Shown piece after piece: positions 32,002 through 41,673 of a DNA stretch of 64,000 nt (positions are counted from its first letter, which is position 1; the number at the start of each line of letters is the position of its first letter). The stretch comes from Piscinibacter sp. GTDB taxonomy: Bacteria > Pseudomonadota > Gammaproteobacteria > Burkholderiales > Burkholderiaceae_C. The stretch is from contig JADJJI010000013.1 of assembly GCA_016706565.1 (NCBI GenBank), forward strand, positions 1 to 64,000, written 5' to 3'. A model generated the notes under the pieces. That model was given only the letters and a program-made list of their open reading frames with translations. It searched no databases and was not told the DNA's origin. The position numbers and the translations under genes were made by a program.

Positions 32002-34143
32002 TCAGGCCTTCTTCAGCTGCGCCGTGTCGAACGGCAGGCTGCGCAGCCGCTTGGCCGTCGCCGCGAAGATGGCGTTGGCCACCGCCGGAGCGATCGGCGG
32101 TGTGCCGGGTTCGCCGATGCCGCCGGGCTTCTCGGTGCTCGGCACGATGTGCACTTCGACCTTGGGCATCTCGTTCATGCGCAGCACGGGGTAGTCGTTG
32201 AAGTTGCCCTGCTCGACGCGCCCATCCTTGAACGAAATGCGGCCGTACAGCGCCGCCGACAGGCCGTAGACGATGGCGCCTTCGATCTGCCGCTCGATGG
32301 TCATCGGATTCACCGTCATGCCGCAGTCCACCGCGGCGACCACCCGATGCACCTTGGGCGTGCCGTCGGCACCGATCGACACCTCGGCCACCTCGGCCAC
32401 GTAGCTGCCGAAACTCTGCGCCACCGCGATGCCGCGGAACACGCCCGCCGGCAGCGGCGAGCCCCAGCCGGCCTTCTGCGCCGCCAGCTCGAGCACGCCC
32501 CTGTAGCGCGGCTGCTTGCCCAGCAGTGCGCGGCGGTACTCGTACGGGTCCTGCCTGGCCGCGGCGGCGAGCTCGTCGATGAAGCTCTCGATGAAGAAGA
32601 TGTTCTGCGAGTGCCCCACCGAGCGCCAGAACCACACCTGCGGCCCCGGCTCCTTGCGGCCGTAGGCCAGGCGCTGGTTGGCGATGTCGTAGGGGTGGTC
32701 GGCGATGCCTTCCATCGCGAAGGTGTCGACGCCGTTGTCCGGGATCTTCATGAAGCCTGACGCGGCCATGATCGACGGCGAACCGACGCCGGCCTTGAGC
32801 ATCGTCGGCCGGCCCTGGCTGTCCAGCACGGCCTCGAACTTCGTCACCGAGGCCGGACGGAAGAAGCCGGCGGCCATGTCGTCCTCACGGCTGTAGATCA
32901 GCTTGACCGGCTTGCCGGAGATCTTCGACAGCAGCGTCGCATCGATCGTGAAGTCGGGGGCGAAGCGGCGGCCGAAACCGCCGCCGAGCATCAGCGTGTT
33001 GACCTTCACCTTGGCCGGCGTGACCGAGGCCACCTGGCTCAGGATGCCCTGGTTCGGCCCCTGGCTCTGCGTGCCCACCCAGATCTCCACCGAGTCGCCC
33101 TGCACCCAAGCGGTGCAGTTCATCGGCTCCATGCAGGCATGCGCGAGGTAGGGCGCTTCGTAGGTGGCGTCCACCGACTTCGCGCCGGTCGCCGCGGCGT
33201 CCTTGGTGTTGCCGAGGTCGACCGCCACCGCATCCGGCTCGCCGGCACCTTCGGCCAGCATCGCGCTGACTTTGGCCGAGGACAGGTCCTTCGCGGCGCC
33301 CAGGTCCCAGTCGATGGCCAGCGCGTCGCGGCCCTTCTTCGCCGCCCAGTAGCCGTCGGCCAGCACCGCCACGCCGCTCGGGATGGTGATGACCTGCCTG
33401 ACGCCCTTGACGGCCTTGGCTTTGCTGTCGTCGACCTTCGCCGGCTTCGCGCCGGGCTGCGGCGCGCGCGCCATCACGGCCACCAGCATGCCGGGCACCT
33501 GCGCATCGATGCCGTACTTCGCCGAGCCGTTGAGCTTGCCCGGCGTGTCCAGCCGGCGCGTGCGCTTGCCCAGGATGCGGAAGTCCTTCGGATCCTTCAA
33601 CACCGGCGTGGCCGGCACGGGCAGCTGGGCCGCCGCGGCCGTGAGCGTGCCGTAGCCGAGCTTCTTGCCGCTCTTGTGGATCACCTGGCCGGCCTCGGTG
33701 CGGCACTCGGCCGCCGGCACCTTCCACTGCGCGGCGGCGGCGGCCACGAGCATCTCGCGCGCCGCGGCACCGGCCTGGCGCATCGGCTCCCAGAAGGCGC
33801 GCACGGTGGTCGAGCCGCCGGTGGCCTGCATCTGGAACATCGGGTTGTTGTAGGCCTTGTCGACCGGTGCCTGCTCGACGCGCACCGTCTTCCAGTCGGC
33901 ATCGAGCTCTTCGGCGACCAGCATCGGGATGGCGGTCAGCACGCCCTGGCCCATTTCGGCCGAACCGCAGATCACGGTGACCTGACCATCGCTGCCGATG
34001 CGCAGGAAGGCGTTGGGCGAGAAGGGCGTGGCGGCGTCGAGGCGCCCCGACAAGCCGGCCAGCGGCAGCGCGAAGCCGATGCTCAGCGCGGCGCCGGTGC
34101 CGCTCTTCAGGAAACCGCGGCGGGAGGTTTGCAGCGTGTCCAT
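32002..34143 (-). CDS. Molybdenum hydroxylase large subunit (isoquinoline 1-oxidoreductase beta-like), Tat-exported
   Basis: The 713-residue protein belongs to the xanthine dehydrogenase family, binding molybdopterin cytosine dinucleotide. It begins with a Tat signal ([20 protein letters not shown]), so the mature enzyme is periplasmic. Landmarks are [20 protein letters not shown] (about 60), [30 protein letters not shown] (about 395, cofactor) and [20 protein letters not shown] (about 673, active-site Glu in GEPG). There is no FAD subunit nearby, as for IorAB-type enzymes, and the usual c-type cytochrome partner is not seen. The natural substrate, an N-heterocycle or aldehyde, is unknown. 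The gene ends next to the convergent dehydrogenase gene. Confidence 0.9.
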   Translation of the reverse strand: MDTLQTSRRGFLKSGTGAALSIGFALPLAGLSGRLDAATPFSPNAFLRIGSDGQVTVICGSAEMGQGVLTAIPMLVAEELDADWKTVRVEQAPVDKAYNNPMFQMQATGGSTTVRAFWEPMRQAGAAAREMLVAAAAAQWKVPAAECRTEAGQVIHKSGKKLGYGTLTAAAAQLPVPATPVLKDPKDFRILGKRTRRLDTPGKLNGSAKYGIDAQVPGMLVAVMARAPQPGAKPAKVDDSKAKAVKGVRQVITIPSGVAVLADGYWAAKKGRDALAIDWDLGAAKDLSSAKVSAMLAEGAGEPDAVAVDLGNTKDAAATGAKSVDATYEAPYLAHACMEPMNCTAWVQGDSVEIWVGTQSQGPNQGILSQVASVTPAKVKVNTLMLGGGFGRRFAPDFTIDATLLSKISGKPVKLIYSREDDMAAGFFRPASVTKFEAVLDSQGRPTMLKAGVGSPSIMAASGFMKIPDNGVDTFAMEGIADHPYDIANQRLAYGRKEPGPQVWFWRSVGHSQNIFFIESFIDELAAAARQDPYEYRRALLGKQPRYRGVLELAAQKAGWGSPLPAGVFRGIAVAQSFGSYVAEVAEVSIGADGTPKVHRVVAAVDCGMTVNPMTIERQIEGAIVYGLSAALYGRISFKDGRVEQGNFNDYPVLRMNEMPKVEVHIVPSTEKPGGIGEPGTPPIAPAVANAIFAATAKRLRSLPFDTAQLKKA

Positions 34144-34145
34144 GC

Positions 34146-34613
34146 TCAGGCTCCCTTCACCAGCGTGACCGAGGCGTCCTTGATGGCCGCGCGGATCTCG
34201 TTGTAGGTGCCGCAGCGGCAGATGTTGCCGCTCATGGCGCCATCGATGTCGCCGTCGGTCGGCGCCTTCTTCTCGGCCAGCAGCGCACACGCGCTCATGA
34301 TCTGGCCCGACTGGCAGTAACCGCATTGCGGCACGTCGATCTTCGCCCATGCCGCCTGCACGGCCTTGCCGGTGCGCGTGGCGCCCACGCCTTCGATGGT
34401 GGTGATCTTCTTGCCGGCGGCGGCCGAGATCGGGGTAGAGCAGGAGCGCACCGGCTTGCCGTCCAGGTGCACGGTGCAGGCGCCGCACAGCGCCATGCCG
34501 CAGCCGAACTTGGTGCCGGTGAGCTGCAGGTTTTCGCGCAGCACCCACAGCAGCGGGGTGTCGGCTTCGGCGTCGACGCTCTTCGCCTTGCCGTTGACGT
34601 TCAGGGTGACCAT
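34146..34613 (-). CDS. (2Fe-2S) subunit of the molybdenum hydroxylase
   Basis: The 155-residue protein carries two 2Fe-2S clusters. The N-terminal plant-type cluster is [24 protein letters not shown] (Cys at about 37-60), and the C-terminal four-helix cluster is [17 protein letters not shown] with [15 protein letters not shown]. It transfers electrons from the molybdenum centre of the downstream subunit. The gene lies two bases ahead of that subunit on the same strand. It lacks its own export signal, so it is presumably exported bound to the Tat-signal-bearing large subunit. Confidence 0.94.
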   Translation of the reverse strand: MVTLNVNGKAKSVDAEADTPLLWVLRENLQLTGTKFGCGMALCGACTVHLDGKPVRSCSTPISAAAGKKITTIEGVGATRTGKAVQAAWAKIDVPQCGYCQSGQIMSACALLAEKKAPTDGDIDGAMSGNICRCGTYNEIRAAIKDASVTLVKGA

Positions 34614-34741
34614 GGTTTGCCTCTCGTCGGTGTTTTGATGTCGCGTTCGGCCGGGCTGCTGCTCCGGCGCGGCGCCGACGATACCCTTTCGCCGCTAACT
34701 CTGCAGGGCGTGCCGAAACGGGTCACTGTCACAATCGCGGC

Positions 34742-36169
34742 ATGCTCGAATGGACCCTCGTGGCGCTGGCGGCGCTGAACCTGCTCCTACTGCTTTGGCT
34801 GCTGCTGCGGCGCGCGGACACCAGCCTCCAGAACGAACTGCGCGAGGACGCCGAGCGCCAAGGCCGGGAGCTGCGCAACGAGGTGCAGGAGAGCGCGCGC
34901 GGCACGCGCCAGGAGCTCTCGCAGACGCTGTCGCTGTTCCAGCAGACGCTGCTGACCCAGCAGGGCGACGTGGCGCGCACGCAGAACGAGCAGATCGATT
35001 CCTTCCGCACCCAGCTGGCCACCATGCAGCAGCAGGTGGGCCAGTCGCTGCAGGCGGCCACGCAATCGCTGGTGCAGCTGTCGCAGTCGGCGCGCGAGTC
35101 GCAGGACGCCTCGCTCAAACGCTTTGCCGACGCGCAGGGCGAGCGGCTGCAGGCGCTGTCGCAGGGCAACGAGCGCGGCCTGGAGCTGATGCGCACGACC
35201 ATCGAGCAGCGGCTGCAGAGCATCCAGGCCGACAACGAGAAAAAGCTCGAGCAGATGCGCGCCACCGTCGACGAGAAGCTGCACGCCACGCTCGAGCAGC
35301 GCCTGGGCGAGAGCTTCAAGCAGGTGGCCGACCGGCTCGAGCAGGTGCACAAGGGCCTCGGCGAGATGCAGGGCCTGGCCAAGGACGTCGGCTCGCTGAA
35401 CCGCGTGCTGAACAACGTGAAGACACGCGGCGTGTTCGGCGAGGTGCAGCTCGCCGGCCTGCTCGAGCAGGTGTTCACGCCGGAGCAGTACGCCACCAAC
35501 GTCGAGACGGTGCCGGGCAGCGGCGCGCGTGTCGAGTTCGCGATCAAGCTGCCGGGCCAGCGTGCCGACGGCGTGCCGTTGTGGCTGCCGATCGACGCCA
35601 AGTTCCCGCGCGAGGACTACGAGCGCCTGCTCGACGCGCAGGAGCGCGCCGATGCGCCGGCCGCCGAGCTCGCCGGCCGTGCCATCGAGCAGCGGCTGCG
35701 CCTGGAGGCCAAGACGATTCGCGAGAAGTACGTCGCTCCGCCGCACACCACCGACTTCGCCATCCTCTTCGTGCCCACCGAAGGCCTGTATGCCGAAGCC
35801 CTGCGCCGGCCTGGCCTGAGCGAAGCGCTGCAGCGCGAATTCCGCGTCATGCTCACCGGCCCGACCACCCTGCTGGCCACGCTGAACAGCCTGCAGATGG
35901 GCTTTCGCACGCTGGCGCTGGAAAAGCGCAGCGCCGAAGTGTGGGAGGTGCTGGGCGCGGTGAAGACCGAGTTCGGCAAGTTCGGCGACGTGCTGGCGAA
36001 GACGCAGAAGAAGCTCAAGGAAGCTTCCGACACCATCGACGCCGCGCAGACGCGCACCAACGTGATGGCGCGGCGCCTGAAGTCGGTCGAGGGCCTGAGC
36101 GACACGCGCACACAGACACTGCTGCCCGGCCTGGACGCCGACGCTGCCACCGACGAGGACGTGTCCTGA
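34742..36169 (+). CDS. rmuC: DNA recombination protein RmuC
   Basis: RmuC is an inner-membrane-anchored protein that limits DNA inversion and rearrangement and is predicted to have nuclease-fold character. The 475-residue product has an N-terminal membrane segment (LVALAALNLLLLLWLLLRR, 5-22). A long coiled coil follows to about 230, rich in Gln and Glu, then the RmuC domain with conserved KTRGVFGEVQLAGLLEQV (about 225), LPIDAKFPREDYERLLDA (about 280) and FVPTEGLYAEA. The C-terminal helix after 410 is also typical. Divergent from the molybdenum hydroxylase genes. Confidence 0.95.
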   Translation: MLEWTLVALAALNLLLLLWLLLRRADTSLQNELREDAERQGRELRNEVQESARGTRQELSQTLSLFQQTLLTQQGDVARTQNEQIDSFRTQLATMQQQVGQSLQAATQSLVQLSQSARESQDASLKRFADAQGERLQALSQGNERGLELMRTTIEQRLQSIQADNEKKLEQMRATVDEKLHATLEQRLGESFKQVADRLEQVHKGLGEMQGLAKDVGSLNRVLNNVKTRGVFGEVQLAGLLEQVFTPEQYATNVETVPGSGARVEFAIKLPGQRADGVPLWLPIDAKFPREDYERLLDAQERADAPAAELAGRAIEQRLRLEAKTIREKYVAPPHTTDFAILFVPTEGLYAEALRRPGLSEALQREFRVMLTGPTTLLATLNSLQMGFRTLALEKRSAEVWEVLGAVKTEFGKFGDVLAKTQKKLKEASDTIDAAQTRTNVMARRLKSVEGLSDTRTQTLLPGLDADAATDEDVS

Positions 36170-36170
36170 G

Positions 36171-37340
36171 GTGGCTCGTGTCCTGGTCGCGCTGATCGTC
36201 GGCCAGATCTGCCTGCATTCCTGCATGGCCGGCGTGCGCATGGCCGCGCCGCTGCAGGCCTTGCGCGAGGGCCATGCGCCGTGGGTGGTGGGCGTGCTGA
36301 TGGGGCTGTTCGCGGCGGCGCCGATCGTGCTGGCGCTGCAGGCCGGACGGCTGGCCGACCGCCGCGGCTACCACCACCCGATGCGCATCGCCGTCGCGCT
36401 CACCGTGGCGGGCGCGGCAGTGGCGCTGGCCGTGACCTGGTGGCCGCAGTGGACCTTCGCTGCGATGTGCGTCGCCGCCATGCTGGTGGGTGCGGGCGCC
36501 AATGTCGGCCTGATCGCGATCCAGCGCACCGCCGGCCGCACGGCCGCGGACCCGACCGCGCTCAAGCGCGTGTTCAGCTGGCTCGGCCTGGCGCCGGCGC
36601 TGTCCAACGTGGTCGGCCCGGTGCTGGCTGGTGCGCTGATCGACCTGGGCGGCTTTCGCGCCGCCTACGCCGTGTTGCTGGTGCTGCCTTTCGGCGCGCT
36701 GGCCTGGGCGCGCCGCGTGCCGCGCGAGCCGCCGGCGCACCGCCCGGCCGACGCCGTGCGGCCACGCGCCTGGGACCTGTTCCGCACGCCGGGGCTGCGC
36801 CGTCTGCTGGCGGTGAACTGGCTGCTCTCGTCGAGCTGGGACGTGCACGCCTTCCTGGTGCCGGTGATCGGCCACGAACGAGGCTTCTCAGCCTCGGCGA
36901 TCGGCCTGATCCTCGGTGTGTTCGCGATCTCGGTCGCGGCGATCCGGCTGGCGATTCCGCTGATCGCGCAGCACCTGCGCGAAGGCCAGGTGCTCGCTGG
37001 CGCGATGCTCTGGGCGGCCGGCGTGTTCGCGCTCTATCCGTTCGCGCAGGCGGCCTGGCTGATGGGTGTGCTCGCCGCGGCACTCGGCCTGGCGCTGGGC
37101 GCGGTGCAGCCGATGATCATGACCACGCTGCACCAGATCACGCCGCCCGAGCGGCATGGCGAGGCGATCGCGCTGCGCTCGATGACGATCAACCTGTCGA
37201 GCGCATTGATGCCGCTGCTGTTCGGCGCGCTGGGCGCGGCGGTGGGGGCCTCGACCCTGTTCTGGGTGATGGGTGCGGCGGTGGGTGCCGGCAGCGTGCC
37301 GGCCAGGCGCATCGCGCTGCCCGAACCGCTCAGAACCTGA
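36171..37340 (+). CDS. MFS-type transporter
   Basis: The 389-residue protein has twelve likely membrane segments and the MFS signature between segments 2 and 3 (LQAGRLADRRGYHHPMRIAV). A cytosolic loop divides it in half at about 190-210. It is similar in layout to small drug/metabolite exporters of the major facilitator superfamily; no substrate can be assigned. It begins with GTG one base after the rmuC stop and probably is co-transcribed. Its 3' end overlaps the 3' end of the convergent DUF4124 gene by 11 bases. Confidence 0.85.
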   Translation: MARVLVALIVGQICLHSCMAGVRMAAPLQALREGHAPWVVGVLMGLFAAAPIVLALQAGRLADRRGYHHPMRIAVALTVAGAAVALAVTWWPQWTFAAMCVAAMLVGAGANVGLIAIQRTAGRTAADPTALKRVFSWLGLAPALSNVVGPVLAGALIDLGGFRAAYAVLLVLPFGALAWARRVPREPPAHRPADAVRPRAWDLFRTPGLRRLLAVNWLLSSSWDVHAFLVPVIGHERGFSASAIGLILGVFAISVAAIRLAIPLIAQHLREGQVLAGAMLWAAGVFALYPFAQAAWLMGVLAAALGLALGAVQPMIMTTLHQITPPERHGEAIALRSMTINLSSALMPLLFGALGAAVGASTLFWVMGAAVGAGSVPARRIALPEPLRT

Positions 37341-37965
37341 ACTTGCCCTCGGCCGGCGGTGCCGGTTCTGCCGGCGCTGCGGCGGTGGGCGCCTGGCGCG
37401 CAGGCGCTTCGCGGCGTTCGGTCAGCGGCGAGGGCGACGCGAAGGCATAACCCGGCGGCAGTTTCGACTCGCGCGGGTAGCCGGCGGAATCGAGGTAGGA
37501 ATTCCAGGTGTCCGGCGACAGGCCGCGCAGTTGCTGCGTGCCGATGGCCAGCACCGGTGCATCGCGGCCGCCGGTGAGCTTCTGGAAGGCGTCGCCGTCT
37601 TCGGCGCTGACGACCTGCCGCTCGGCATAGGGCACGCCACGCGTGCGCAGCAGTGCGCGCGCGGCGTCGCAGGGCTCGCAGCTGCCCGCGATCGTGTAAA
37701 GCGTCACCGGGTAGCGGCTGAGGGCCTGGCGCAGTTCGGCCGGCATGGCCGGTTCGGCCTCGACCGCGACGGCGCGGCTGTTCAGCGGGCTGACGCGACC
37801 TTCGCTCGACGTAGGGGCCCGATCGGTGTAGGTGACCTTGCCGTCCGGGCCGACGACCTTGTACAGCGCCAGGCTCGGGCCGGCAGCGAGGCAGGCGGCG
37901 GCGCACACGGCAGCACGCAGGCTCAGGCCGGGCAGTCGGGACAGTGGTCGCATCGTCGTGGTCAT
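37330..37965 (-). CDS. Periplasmic DUF4124/glutaredoxin-like protein
   Basis: This 211-residue protein has a signal peptide (LSLRAAVCAAACLAAGPSLA, about 34 residues). A short DUF4124 domain follows (LYKVVGPDGKVTYTDRAP). Then comes a glutaredoxin-like domain with CEPC active-site motif (LYTIAGSCEPCDAARALLR, about 90) and GGRDAPVLAIGTQQLRGL with the cis-Pro-like loop, and a Pro/Ala-rich tail. Fusion of these two domains is common in Burkholderiales. The CxxC suggests thiol-disulfide exchange in the periplasm, but the partner is unknown. The ATG at 37965 is chosen because the signal peptide starts there; an upstream frame reads as non-coding. Confidence 0.8.
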   Translation of the reverse strand: MTTTMRPLSRLPGLSLRAAVCAAACLAAGPSLALYKVVGPDGKVTYTDRAPTSSEGRVSPLNSRAVAVEAEPAMPAELRQALSRYPVTLYTIAGSCEPCDAARALLRTRGVPYAERQVVSAEDGDAFQKLTGGRDAPVLAIGTQQLRGLSPDTWNSYLDSAGYPRESKLPPGYAFASPSPLTERREAPARQAPTAAAPAEPAPPAEGKFRF

Positions 37966-38050
37966 GGCGAACTCCGGCACGGCGAAAGGCCGCGCGTCGG
38001 CAATGGTACCCATGCGCAGGCCATGCACAAGCGCGGTCGTCGGCAATTGC

Positions 38051-40126
38051 TCACGCCGCGGGCGTGTCACCGTCGTCGAGCCCCTGGTGCCGCAGCAGCG
38101 CGTCGATGCGAGGCTCGCGGCCCCGAAACGTCTTGAAACTTTCCATGGCGCTGCGGCTGCCGCCTGCCTCGAGCACCGCACGCCGGTACCGGCGCCCGGT
38201 GGGCATGTCCAGCACGGAGCCGGTGGTCGCGGCTTCCTCGAAGGCGCTCCAGGCATCCGCCGAGAGCACCTCGGCCCACTTGTAGCTGTAGTAGCCCGCC
38301 GCATAGCCGCCGGCGAAGATGTGCGAGAAGCTGTTCAGAAAGCGGTTGAAGGCCGGCGTGGGCACCAGCGACACCTCGGCGCGTACTTCGGCGGCGAGCG
38401 CGTCGATGCGCGACTCGTTGCCGGGTTCGGCGTGCAGCCGCATGTCGATCAGCGAAAACTCGACCTGGCGCAGCATCTGCAGCCCGCTGTGGAAGTTCTT
38501 CGCCGCCAGCATGCGGTCGAACAGGTGGCGCGGCAGCGGCTCGCCGCTGTCCACGTGCGCCGTCAGGCGCTGCAGCACCTCCCACTCCCAGCACAGGTTC
38601 TCCATGAACTGGCTGGGCAGTTCCACCGCATCCCACTCGACCCCCGAGATACCCGACACGCCGAGGTCGTCCACCTGCGTCAGCAGGTGATGCAGGCCAT
38701 GGCCGAATTCATGGAAGAGGGTCTGAACGTCGTCGTGCGTGAGCAGCGCAGGGCGGCCGTCCAGCGGTGGCGCAAAGTTGCACACCAGGTGCGCCACCGG
38801 CGTCTGCAGGCCGCTGCCGGGGCGCGCCCAGCGCTCGCGCATGCCGTCCATCCAGGCGCCGGGGCGCTTGCCCGCGCGGGCGTGCGGGTCGAGGTAGAAC
38901 TGGCCGACCAGCTCCGGCGCGGCATCGCCTGCCGAAGGGCGCTCGATGCGATAGAAGCGCACGCTCGGGTGCCACACCGGCGCCGCGTCGGGCCGGATGC
39001 GCACTTCGAAGAGGGTCTCGATGATGCGGAACAGGCCGTCGAGCACGCGCTCCTGCACGAAGTACGGCTTGACCTCCTGGTCGCTGAAGGCGTAGCGCTT
39101 CTCCTTGAGGCGCTCGCTGGCGAACGGCATGTCCCAGGCCTGCAGGTCGGGCAGGCCCAGCTCGTCGCGCGCGAACGCGCGCAACTCGGCCAGGTCGCGT
39201 TCGGCGCCGGGCCGTGCGCGTCGGGCCAGGTCGCGCAGGAAATCGATCACCTGTTGCGGTGACTGGGCCATCTTCGGCACCAGCGAGACCTCGGCATAGC
39301 TCGTCTTGCCGAGCAGCTGCGCTTCTTCCTGGCGCAGCGCCAGCAGCTCGCGCATCAGCGGCCCGTTGTCGCGTTCGCTCGGGCCGAACTCGCTGGCGCG
39401 GGTGACATAGGCGGTGTACAGCTTCTCGCGCAGCGCGCGGTTGCGACCGTACTGCATGACCGGGAAGTAGCTCGGGAAATGCAGCGTGAGCTTGCAGCCC
39501 TCGCGGCCCTCGGCCTGCGCCGCGGCGCGCGCGGACTGGATCGCGTCGTCGGGCACGCCGTCGAGATCGGCTTCGTCGACGTACAGCGCATGGCTGTCGG
39601 TGGCGTCGAGCACGTGCTCGGAGAATCGCCGGGCGAGTTCGGCTTGCGACTCCTGGATCTGCGCGAAGCGCTGCCGCTCCTCGCCCTGCAGCTCGGCGCC
39701 GGAGAGCACGAAATCGCGCACCGTGTTCGCCAGCGCCCTGCGCCGAGCCGGGCTCATCGACTGCGAGGCAGGGGTGGCGAGGATCGCCTTGTACTTGGCG
39801 AACAGGCGCTCATCGGCACCCAGGCGCGTATGGAACTCGGTGATGCGCGGCAGGTTCTCGGTGTAGGCCGCGCGCAGCGCAGGCGTGTCGAGCACGGCGT
39901 TGAGGTGGCGCACCGCACCCCAGGCACGCGAGAGGCGCTCGGTGGCCACGTCGAGAACCGCCGACAGCGCGTCGTAGTCGGCCGGCAACTCGGGGCTGAC
40001 CGCCTTCTCGAGCGCCGCTTCAGCCTGGGCGAGCAGGCTGTCGACGGCCGGCGTGACGTGATCGGCGCGGATGCGGTCGAAGGGCGGCAAGCCCTGCAGG
40101 TCGAGCAGCGGGTTGTCGTTGGACAT
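38051..40126 (-). CDS. prlC: Oligopeptidase A, M3 zinc metallopeptidase
   Basis: The 691-residue cytosolic enzyme cleaves small peptides, including released signal peptides. The zinc-binding HExxH motif is in TLFHEFGHGLHHLL (about 474). The third ligand Glu lies about 25 residues later, near WDAVELPSQFMENLCWEWEVL. The N-terminal MSNDNPLLDLQGLPPFDRIR and the C-terminal helical SGGYAAGYYSYKWAEV-type block (here AGGYAAGYYSYKWAEVLSAD) are typical of the family. Length matches E. coli PrlC. It starts 3 bases after the folD stop, so both are probably in one operon. Confidence 0.95.
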   Translation of the reverse strand: MSNDNPLLDLQGLPPFDRIRADHVTPAVDSLLAQAEAALEKAVSPELPADYDALSAVLDVATERLSRAWGAVRHLNAVLDTPALRAAYTENLPRITEFHTRLGADERLFAKYKAILATPASQSMSPARRRALANTVRDFVLSGAELQGEERQRFAQIQESQAELARRFSEHVLDATDSHALYVDEADLDGVPDDAIQSARAAAQAEGREGCKLTLHFPSYFPVMQYGRNRALREKLYTAYVTRASEFGPSERDNGPLMRELLALRQEEAQLLGKTSYAEVSLVPKMAQSPQQVIDFLRDLARRARPGAERDLAELRAFARDELGLPDLQAWDMPFASERLKEKRYAFSDQEVKPYFVQERVLDGLFRIIETLFEVRIRPDAAPVWHPSVRFYRIERPSAGDAAPELVGQFYLDPHARAGKRPGAWMDGMRERWARPGSGLQTPVAHLVCNFAPPLDGRPALLTHDDVQTLFHEFGHGLHHLLTQVDDLGVSGISGVEWDAVELPSQFMENLCWEWEVLQRLTAHVDSGEPLPRHLFDRMLAAKNFHSGLQMLRQVEFSLIDMRLHAEPGNESRIDALAAEVRAEVSLVPTPAFNRFLNSFSHIFAGGYAAGYYSYKWAEVLSADAWSAFEEAATTGSVLDMPTGRRYRRAVLEAGGSRSAMESFKTFRGREPRIDALLRHQGLDDGDTPAA

Positions 40127-40129
40127 GGT

Positions 40130-40990
40130 TCAGCCCTGGGCGAGGGTCGAGAGTTCGGCGGCCTCGATCGTGTTGACCAGCAGCATGGCGCGCGTCATCG
40201 GGCCCACGCCGCCGGGCACCGGGGTGATCCAGCCAGCGACCTTCGAGACTCCGTCGAAGTCGACGTCGCCGCACAGCTTGCCTTCGTCGTTGCGGTTCAT
40301 GCCGACGTCGATGACCACCGCGCCGGGCTTGACCATGTCGGCGGTCAGCACGTTGCGCTTGCCCACCGCCGCGACCACGATGTCGGCCTGCCGTGTGTGG
40401 TGGGCCAGGTCGGGCGTGGCGCTGTGGCACACCGTCACCGTGGCGTTGGCCTGCAGCAGCAGCATCGCCATCGGCTTGCCGACGATGTTGCTGCGGCCGA
40501 TCACCACCGCATGCTTGCCGCGCGGGTCGCAGCCGATCGACTCGAGCATCTTCATGCAGCCATAAGGCGTGCAGGCCTTGAAGCCGGCGCGGCCGATCAT
40601 CAGCGCGCCGGCGCTGGCGACGTGGAAGCCGTCGACGTCCTTGGCGGGCGAGATGGTCTCGATGACCTTGTTGGCGTCGATGTGGGCCGGCAGCGGCAGC
40701 TGCACCAGGATGCCATGGATGCCCGGGTCGGCGTTGAGCTCGCGGATGCGCGCGAGCAACTCAGCCTCAGGCAGTTCGGCCGGGTGGCGGTCGAGCACCG
40801 AGTGCATGCCCACGCTCTCGCAGTCGGCGACCTTGTGCTTCACGTAGACCTGCGAGGCCGGGTTGTGGCCGACCAGGATCACCGCCAGGCCCGGTCGATG
40901 TCCCTGCTCGGCCAGCGCGGCCACGCGCTGCGCGACCTCGGAGCGGATGTGTCGGGCCAGGGCGTTGCCGTCGATGAGCTTGGCGGTCAT
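40130..40990 (-). CDS. folD: Methylenetetrahydrofolate dehydrogenase / cyclohydrolase
   Basis: FolD interconverts 5,10-methylene- and 10-formyl-tetrahydrofolate with NADP in the cytosol. The 286-residue product has the conserved blocks [19 protein letters not shown] (about 36; YxxxK catalytic pair), [13 protein letters not shown] (about 94), [10 protein letters not shown], and [17 protein letters not shown] (about 162, NADP binding). The C-terminal [15 protein letters not shown] is diagnostic. A terminator lies between it and the response regulator gene. Confidence 0.97.
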   Translation of the reverse strand: MTAKLIDGNALARHIRSEVAQRVAALAEQGHRPGLAVILVGHNPASQVYVKHKVADCESVGMHSVLDRHPAELPEAELLARIRELNADPGIHGILVQLPLPAHIDANKVIETISPAKDVDGFHVASAGALMIGRAGFKACTPYGCMKMLESIGCDPRGKHAVVIGRSNIVGKPMAMLLLQANATVTVCHSATPDLAHHTRQADIVVAAVGKRNVLTADMVKPGAVVIDVGMNRNDEGKLCGDVDFDGVSKVAGWITPVPGGVGPMTRAMLLVNTIEAAELSTLAQG

Positions 40991-41011
40991 GAAGGGTCCT
41001 TGAAAGCACAA

Positions 41012-41031
41012 AGGCCGCTTCGCAGCGGCCT
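41012..41031 (-). terminator. Terminator of the two-component operon
   Basis: AGGCCGCT pairs perfectly with AGCGGCCT around a 4-base loop. On the minus strand it is followed by TTGTGCTTT. It separates the response regulator gene from folD. Confidence 0.8.
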
Positions 41032-41049
41032 CGGAGGGGTTGAAGCCGA

Positions 41050-41673
41050 TCAGGCCTTGGCCTGGGCGCCGAGGGCGATCTTCAGCAGGTCGGCCACCGT
41101 GTTGGCGTTGAGCTTTTCCATGATGTTGGCGCGGTGCGCCTCCACCGTCTTGATGCTGATGCCCAGGTCGTCGGCGATCTGCTTGTTCAGGCGGCCGGCG
41201 ACGATGCGCTCGAGCACCTGCGCCTCGCGCGTGGTCAGGCGCGACAGCAGCGCGTCGCGGCTGGCGGCCTCCTGGTGCTGGCTGAAGGCGGCGCGGGCGC
41301 TGTCGAGCATGCGCTCGACCAGGCCGAGCAGCTCTTCTTCCTTGAAGGGCTTCTCGATGAAGTCCATCGCGCCCTTCTTCATCGTCGTCACGGCCATCGG
41401 CACGTCGCCATGGCCGGTGATGAAGACGATGGGCAGCGGGCTCTTGCGCTCCATCAGGCGGTCCTGCAGCTCCAGGCCGCTCATGCCGTCCATGCGGATG
41501 TCGGCGATCAGGCAGGCCACCTCGCGCGGGTCGAAGCGCGACAGGAAGGACTCGGCCGAGTCGAAGCACTTGACGCGGTAGTCCTTGCCCTCGAGCAGCC
41601 ATTGCAGCGAGTCGCGCACGGCCTCGTCGTCGTCGACGACGTAGACGGTGCCCTTCTTGGGTATCAGGCTCAT
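41050..41673 (-). CDS. FixJ-type response regulator
   Basis: The 207-residue protein has a receiver domain: acidic [14 protein letters not shown], phosphoacceptor Asp in [13 protein letters not shown] near residue 58, Thr in [12 protein letters not shown], and Lys in FIEKPF. A LuxR-type DNA-binding domain follows ([20 protein letters not shown], then [20 protein letters not shown]). It resembles FixJ/TodT/StyR-like regulators. Its start overlaps the stop of the sensor kinase, so the two form a pair. Targets are unknown; the neighbouring aceEF operon is a candidate. Confidence 0.93.
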   Translation of the reverse strand: MSLIPKKGTVYVVDDDEAVRDSLQWLLEGKDYRVKCFDSAESFLSRFDPREVACLIADIRMDGMSGLELQDRLMERKSPLPIVFITGHGDVPMAVTTMKKGAMDFIEKPFKEEELLGLVERMLDSARAAFSQHQEAASRDALLSRLTTREAQVLERIVAGRLNKQIADDLGISIKTVEAHRANIMEKLNANTVADLLKIALGAQAKA

